From an uncultured Clostridia bacterium (GTDB taxonomy: Bacteria; Bacillota; Clostridia; Oscillospirales; Acutalibacteraceae), in the NCBI GenBank assembly GCA_904420155.1, contig CAJFUH010000010.1, positions 1-8,082 on the forward strand: 8,082 nt of DNA, given 5' to 3'. Shown here piece by piece: positions 6,126 to 8,082 of this stretch; the first letter of the stretch is position 1; each line of letters starts with the position of its first letter. Under the pieces are notes generated by a model. The model saw only the letters and a program-made list of their open reading frames with translations, had not been told where the DNA came from and ran no database searches. The position numbers and the translations under genes are program-made.

Positions 6126-6556
6126 CAGTATCCCAAGAGATGATCAGCTCCCTGATCCGGCAAGCGGCGCAAGCAAGGGAAAAAGCTTACGCCCCGTATT
6201 CCCATTTTCAGGTGGGAGCCGCCCTGTTGGCAGAAGACGGCTGCGTATATACTGGTTGTAATGTGGAATGCGTCTCTTATCCGATTACCCAGTGCGCAGA
6301 GCGTACCGCCCTTTGTACGGCGGTAGCCCAGGGAAAGAGAAAATTTTTGGCAATTGCTGTGGTGGGCGCCCCGGAGACCGCCCCTTGGCCATTTGCTGAT
6401 GTTTGCCCTCCCTGCGGGGCATGCCGGCAGATGCTCATGGAATTTTGCCGAGACGGCCGTTTGCTCTGTATCTTGGCTAAGGGGGAAAAGGATTATCAAA
6501 CCCATTGGTTAAAGGATTTGCTTCCGGTCACCTTTGGCGCTGCCCATCTGCATTGA
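6122..6556 (+). CDS. cdd: Cytidine deaminase, homotetrameric three-cysteine type
   Basis: The 144-residue product is a short, tetrameric-type cytidine deaminase that converts (deoxy)cytidine to (deoxy)uridine using a zinc-activated water. Visible are the N-terminal AYAPYSHFQVGAAL (22-35), substrate-binding GCNVE (45-49), TQCAERTAL (56-64) with zinc ligand C58 and catalytic E60, and PPCGACRQ (96-103) with zinc ligands C98 and C101. A cysteine at position 58 where E. coli-type enzymes have histidine places it with the Bacillus-like and human-like three-cysteine enzymes. The residues after NVE are CVSYP, where many relatives have N-A-(S/C/A)-Y; this may be a lineage variation. The ATG overlaps the deoD stop by four bases; a longer reading frame upstream exists, but the family start fits here. 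It is the last gene of the operon. Confidence 0.96.
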   Translation: MTVSQEMISSLIRQAAQAREKAYAPYSHFQVGAALLAEDGCVYTGCNVECVSYPITQCAERTALCTAVAQGKRKFLAIAVVGAPETAPWPFADVCPPCGACRQMLMEFCRDGRLLCILAKGEKDYQTHWLKDLLPVTFGAAHLH

Positions 6557-6574
6557 CCTTAAAAAGATAGAAAT

Positions 6575-6600
6575 CTCTTGTGAAAGATTGCTTTCCAGAG
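6575..6600 (+). other. Imperfect hairpin shortly after cdd
   Basis: CTCT (6575-6578) pairs with AGAG (6597-6600), and GAAAG (6582-6586) pairs with CTTTC (6591-6595) around ATTG, with an asymmetric internal loop. It begins 19 nt after the cdd stop. There is no following U-tract, so it could only be a weak or non-classical end signal. Confidence 0.35.
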
Positions 6601-6626
6601 GACAAGGCAGAGCGGCAGACTAATTT

Positions 6627-6648
6627 CACAATTCGACAGCGGATTGTG
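6627..6648 (+). other. 9-bp hairpin downstream of cdd, possible weak transcription end or RNA stabiliser
   Basis: CACAATTCG (6627-6635) pairs with CGGATTGTG (6640-6648), including one T-G wobble, around the loop ACAG. The downstream sequence TACAGTTATTTGG is only mildly T-rich, so calling it an intrinsic terminator would be generous. Confidence 0.4.
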
Positions 6649-6714
6649 TACAGTTATTTGGGGACACTTGCCCGTAGGAAGTATCCTATTTTGGATGCAA
6701 AGAGACGTTTTTTG

Positions 6715-6723
6715 TGATATAAT
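6715..6723 (+). promoter_or_regulatory. Extended -10 promoter for the split transketolase operon
   Basis: TGATATAAT is a perfect extended -10 element (TG at 6715-6716, TATAAT at 6718-6723). No good -35 is found at 16-18 nt; TTGGAT at 6691-6696 is 21 nt away. Extended -10 promoters can work without a strong -35. Transcription would start near 6730, giving a leader of about 218 nt. Confidence 0.6.
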
Positions 6724-6878
6724 AAAAAAGATCAATGCGGTATTGCGGAATTTTCTTGTGTTGGGATCCCCTGCGCAATCAGACCAAGAGGATTTCCGGG
6801 AATATGCAAGCGGTACGGTACTCCTGGTTTCTCCGGTCCCTTAGAATGGGAGAAAAGCGGGAGAAGAGGGAACTATTT

Positions 6879-6917
6879 AAGGGGAAAAGGATACGGACAA
6901 GCGTTATCGTTCCCCTT
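6879..6917 (+). promoter_or_regulatory. Long hairpin in the transketolase leader
   Basis: AAGGGGAA (6879-6886) pairs perfectly with TTCCCCTT (6910-6917). Inside it, GATACG (6890-6895) pairs with CGTTATC (6902-6908) with one bulged T, closing the loop GACAAG. The structure sits 30 nt before the start codon and is followed by the purine-rich AGAGGAAAGGA, the likely ribosome binding site. It may affect translation or mRNA stability. Confidence 0.5.
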
Positions 6918-6947
6918 CGCCTACAGAGGAAAGGATGATCTTGCATA

Positions 6948-7763
6948 ATGGTAGATTTACAGGCGAAATGTGTGGAAGTAAGAAAAGCTCTGCTAAAGAC
7001 CATTGGTACGCTGGGAGTAGGGCATATTGGAGGTTCGCTTTCCATCGTGGAACTGCTGGTTGTGTTGTACGAAAAGCATATGAAGGTAGACCCCAGCAAT
7101 CCTAAAATGGAGGGAAGGGACCGCTTGGTCGTTTCCAAGGGCCATAGCGGGCCGGCGGTTTACGCCACTTTATGCACGGAAGGATTTTTTGACGAGAGCT
7201 GGCTGCTCACTCTGAACCAGCCGGGCACCAATCTGCCCAGCCATTGCGATATGAATAAAACCCCGGGCGTTGACATGACCACCGGTTCTTTAGGCCAGGG
7301 TTTTTCCTGTGCGATGGGGATCGCCAAAGCGTCTAAGATCCGCAAAGATGGAGCGACCATTTATACCATCATCGGCGATGGAGAATCCCAGGAAGGGCAA
7401 ATCTGGGAAGCTGCCATGTTTGCAGCCCAACAGAAGCTGGACAACGTGATTGCCTTTACCGATTATAACAAGATGCAGATAGACGGCACCATTGATGAAA
7501 TCTGCGGCCTGGATCCGTTGGATGAGAAATGGCGTGCATTCGGTTGGAATGTGATCGTTGTGGAGGACGGCAATGATGTCGAGCAGATTGACGACGCGAT
7601 CAACTGTGCCAAACATTCCAGCAAGCCTTCCATGATTATTTTAAATACCATCAAAGGCAAGGGGATTTCCTTTGTGGAGAAGGCGGGCGTTGCCAATCAC
7701 AGCATGCCGATCAGCAAGGAAGAGATGGAAGCAGGTCTTGCGGAATTAGGAGGGGTTCAATAA
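6948..7763 (+). CDS. Transketolase, N-terminal subunit (thiamine diphosphate-binding)
   Basis: The 271-residue product corresponds to the first domain of transketolase, encoded here as a separate subunit. With its partner it would transfer two-carbon ketol units between pentose, heptose and triose phosphates in the non-oxidative pentose phosphate pathway, or act on a related sugar phosphate. Visible motifs are TLGVGHIGGSLSIVELL (21-37), VSKGHSGPA (62-70), TTGSLGQGFSCAMGIA (111-126) and the thiamine diphosphate motif running from GDGESQEGQIWEA (143-155) to DYNK (172-175, with N174). The full length matches other split N-subunits. An in-frame stop just upstream fixes ATG 6948 as the first possible ATG start; the AGGAAAGGA upstream is rather far (about 13 nt). 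It overlaps the C-terminal subunit gene by one base. Split dihydroxyacetone-type or DXPS-like synthases look similar, so the exact substrate is not certain. Confidence 0.93.
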   Translation: MVDLQAKCVEVRKALLKTIGTLGVGHIGGSLSIVELLVVLYEKHMKVDPSNPKMEGRDRLVVSKGHSGPAVYATLCTEGFFDESWLLTLNQPGTNLPSHCDMNKTPGVDMTTGSLGQGFSCAMGIAKASKIRKDGATIYTIIGDGESQEGQIWEAAMFAAQQKLDNVIAFTDYNKMQIDGTIDEICGLDPLDEKWRAFGWNVIVVEDGNDVEQIDDAINCAKHSSKPSMIILNTIKGKGISFVEKAGVANHSMPISKEEMEAGLAELGGVQ

Positions 7764-8082
7764 TGGAAATGCGTCAGGTGCTGTCATCCGAATTAGAGCG
7801 TATGATGACGGAGAATGAAAATATTGTGGTTATTGATGCAGATTTGGCCAAACCTAACGGCGTGGCGAATCTGCGGAAGAAGTTTCCGGAACGCGCTTTT
7901 GACGTGGGAATTGCGGAGCAGAATATGGCTTCCATTGCGGCGGGTATGAGCAGCTATGGATTTATCCCGTTTATTACTACGTTTACCCCCTTTGCTACCA
8001 GAAGAATTTGCGACCAGGTGGCGATTTCTTGCGCCTATGCCAAACAGAATGTCAAAATTATCGGTTCAGACCCCGGCATCAG
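7763..8082 (+). CDS. Transketolase, C-terminal subunit, 5' part (cut by window edge)
   Basis: The frame is open from ATG 7763 to the end, giving 106 residues and two further bases. This is the pyrimidine-binding domain of transketolase: IVVIDADLAKPNGVANLRKKFPERAF (21-46) is followed by DVGIAEQNMASIAAGMSSYG (47-66), in which E52 is the conserved glutamate that activates the thiamine cofactor, and by FITTFTPFATRRICDQV (70-86). The C-terminal regulatory domain lies outside the window. The start overlaps the stop of the N-terminal subunit (TAATG), with AGGAGGGG (7748-7755) correctly spaced, so the two subunits are made together. Confidence 0.93.
   Translation, partial: MEMRQVLSSELERMMTENENIVVIDADLAKPNGVANLRKKFPERAFDVGIAEQNMASIAAGMSSYGFIPFITTFTPFATRRICDQVAISCAYAKQNVKIIGSDPGI

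Larger units (their letters stand above)
6557..6947 (+). other. 391-nt intergenic region with hairpins, promoter and transketolase leader
   Basis: No convincing gene lies here. Reading left to right it holds an imperfect hairpin (6575-6600), a 9-bp hairpin (6627-6648), an extended -10 promoter (6715-6723), a G/A-rich leader, and a long hairpin (6879-6917) about 30 nt before the transketolase start. No strong T-run terminator is visible after cdd. No known riboswitch class or T-box signature was recognised. Confidence 0.6.

Noticed and set aside
6644..6844. 66-residue frame between cdd and transketolase
   Set aside because: It begins at TTG without a ribosome binding site, runs through the promoter and has no recognisable composition or motif.
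6730..6947. T-box or known riboswitch in the transketolase leader
   Set aside because: No TGGNACCGCG antiterminator element, no terminator hairpin with U-tract and no recognisable conserved core were found.

Overview
The window looks like a chromosomal segment of a low-to-mid GC gut-type Clostridia, probably Oscillospirales. The support is indirect: strong AGGAGG-type ribosome binding sites, an M29 aminopeptidase, a MepA/NorM-like MATE pump, a stand-alone LUD protein, a transketolase split into two subunits, and a GC-rich hairpin-dense intergenic repeat island of a kind I associate with that order. No lineage-specific marker gene is present. I see no rRNA, tRNA, transposase, phage gene or CRISPR array.

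Layout. Positions 1-1131 carry two minus-strand genes: an AraC-type regulator and, 16 nt after it, the start of a GNAT acetyltransferase that runs off the left edge. A good minus-strand promoter lies at 1218-1246. From about 1331 to 1815 there is no convincing gene. Instead there is a repeat island: four strong hairpins, then three tandem copies of a roughly 90-105 nt unit and the beginning of a fourth, ending at the stop codon of the next gene. Positions 1816-3057 (minus) encode an M29 aminopeptidase with all five expected metal ligands. Its promoter and that of the next, plus-strand gene diverge from a 194 nt region with a small dyad between them.

Positions 3252-6556 look like one plus-strand operon: LUD-domain protein, MATE efflux pump (probable TTG start), purine nucleoside phosphorylase DeoD, and cytidine deaminase, which overlaps deoD by ATGA. 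After a 391 nt spacer with hairpins and an extended -10 promoter come the N-terminal and C-terminal subunits of a split transketolase, overlapping by one base. The second subunit is cut by the right edge.

How the genes fit together. DeoD releases (deoxy)ribose-1-phosphate from purine nucleosides, cytidine deaminase feeds cytidine into the uridine pool, and transketolase handles pentose phosphates. The right half therefore reads as a nucleoside and pentose salvage neighbourhood, although the linking enzymes (phosphopentomutase, deoxyribose-phosphate aldolase) are not in view. The roles of the LUD protein and the MATE pump in this setting are unknown. Every protein-coding gene here belongs to a recognisable family. 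The least explained DNA is the repeat island at 1331-1815 and the structured leader of the transketolase genes. I do not see a clear new biological system.
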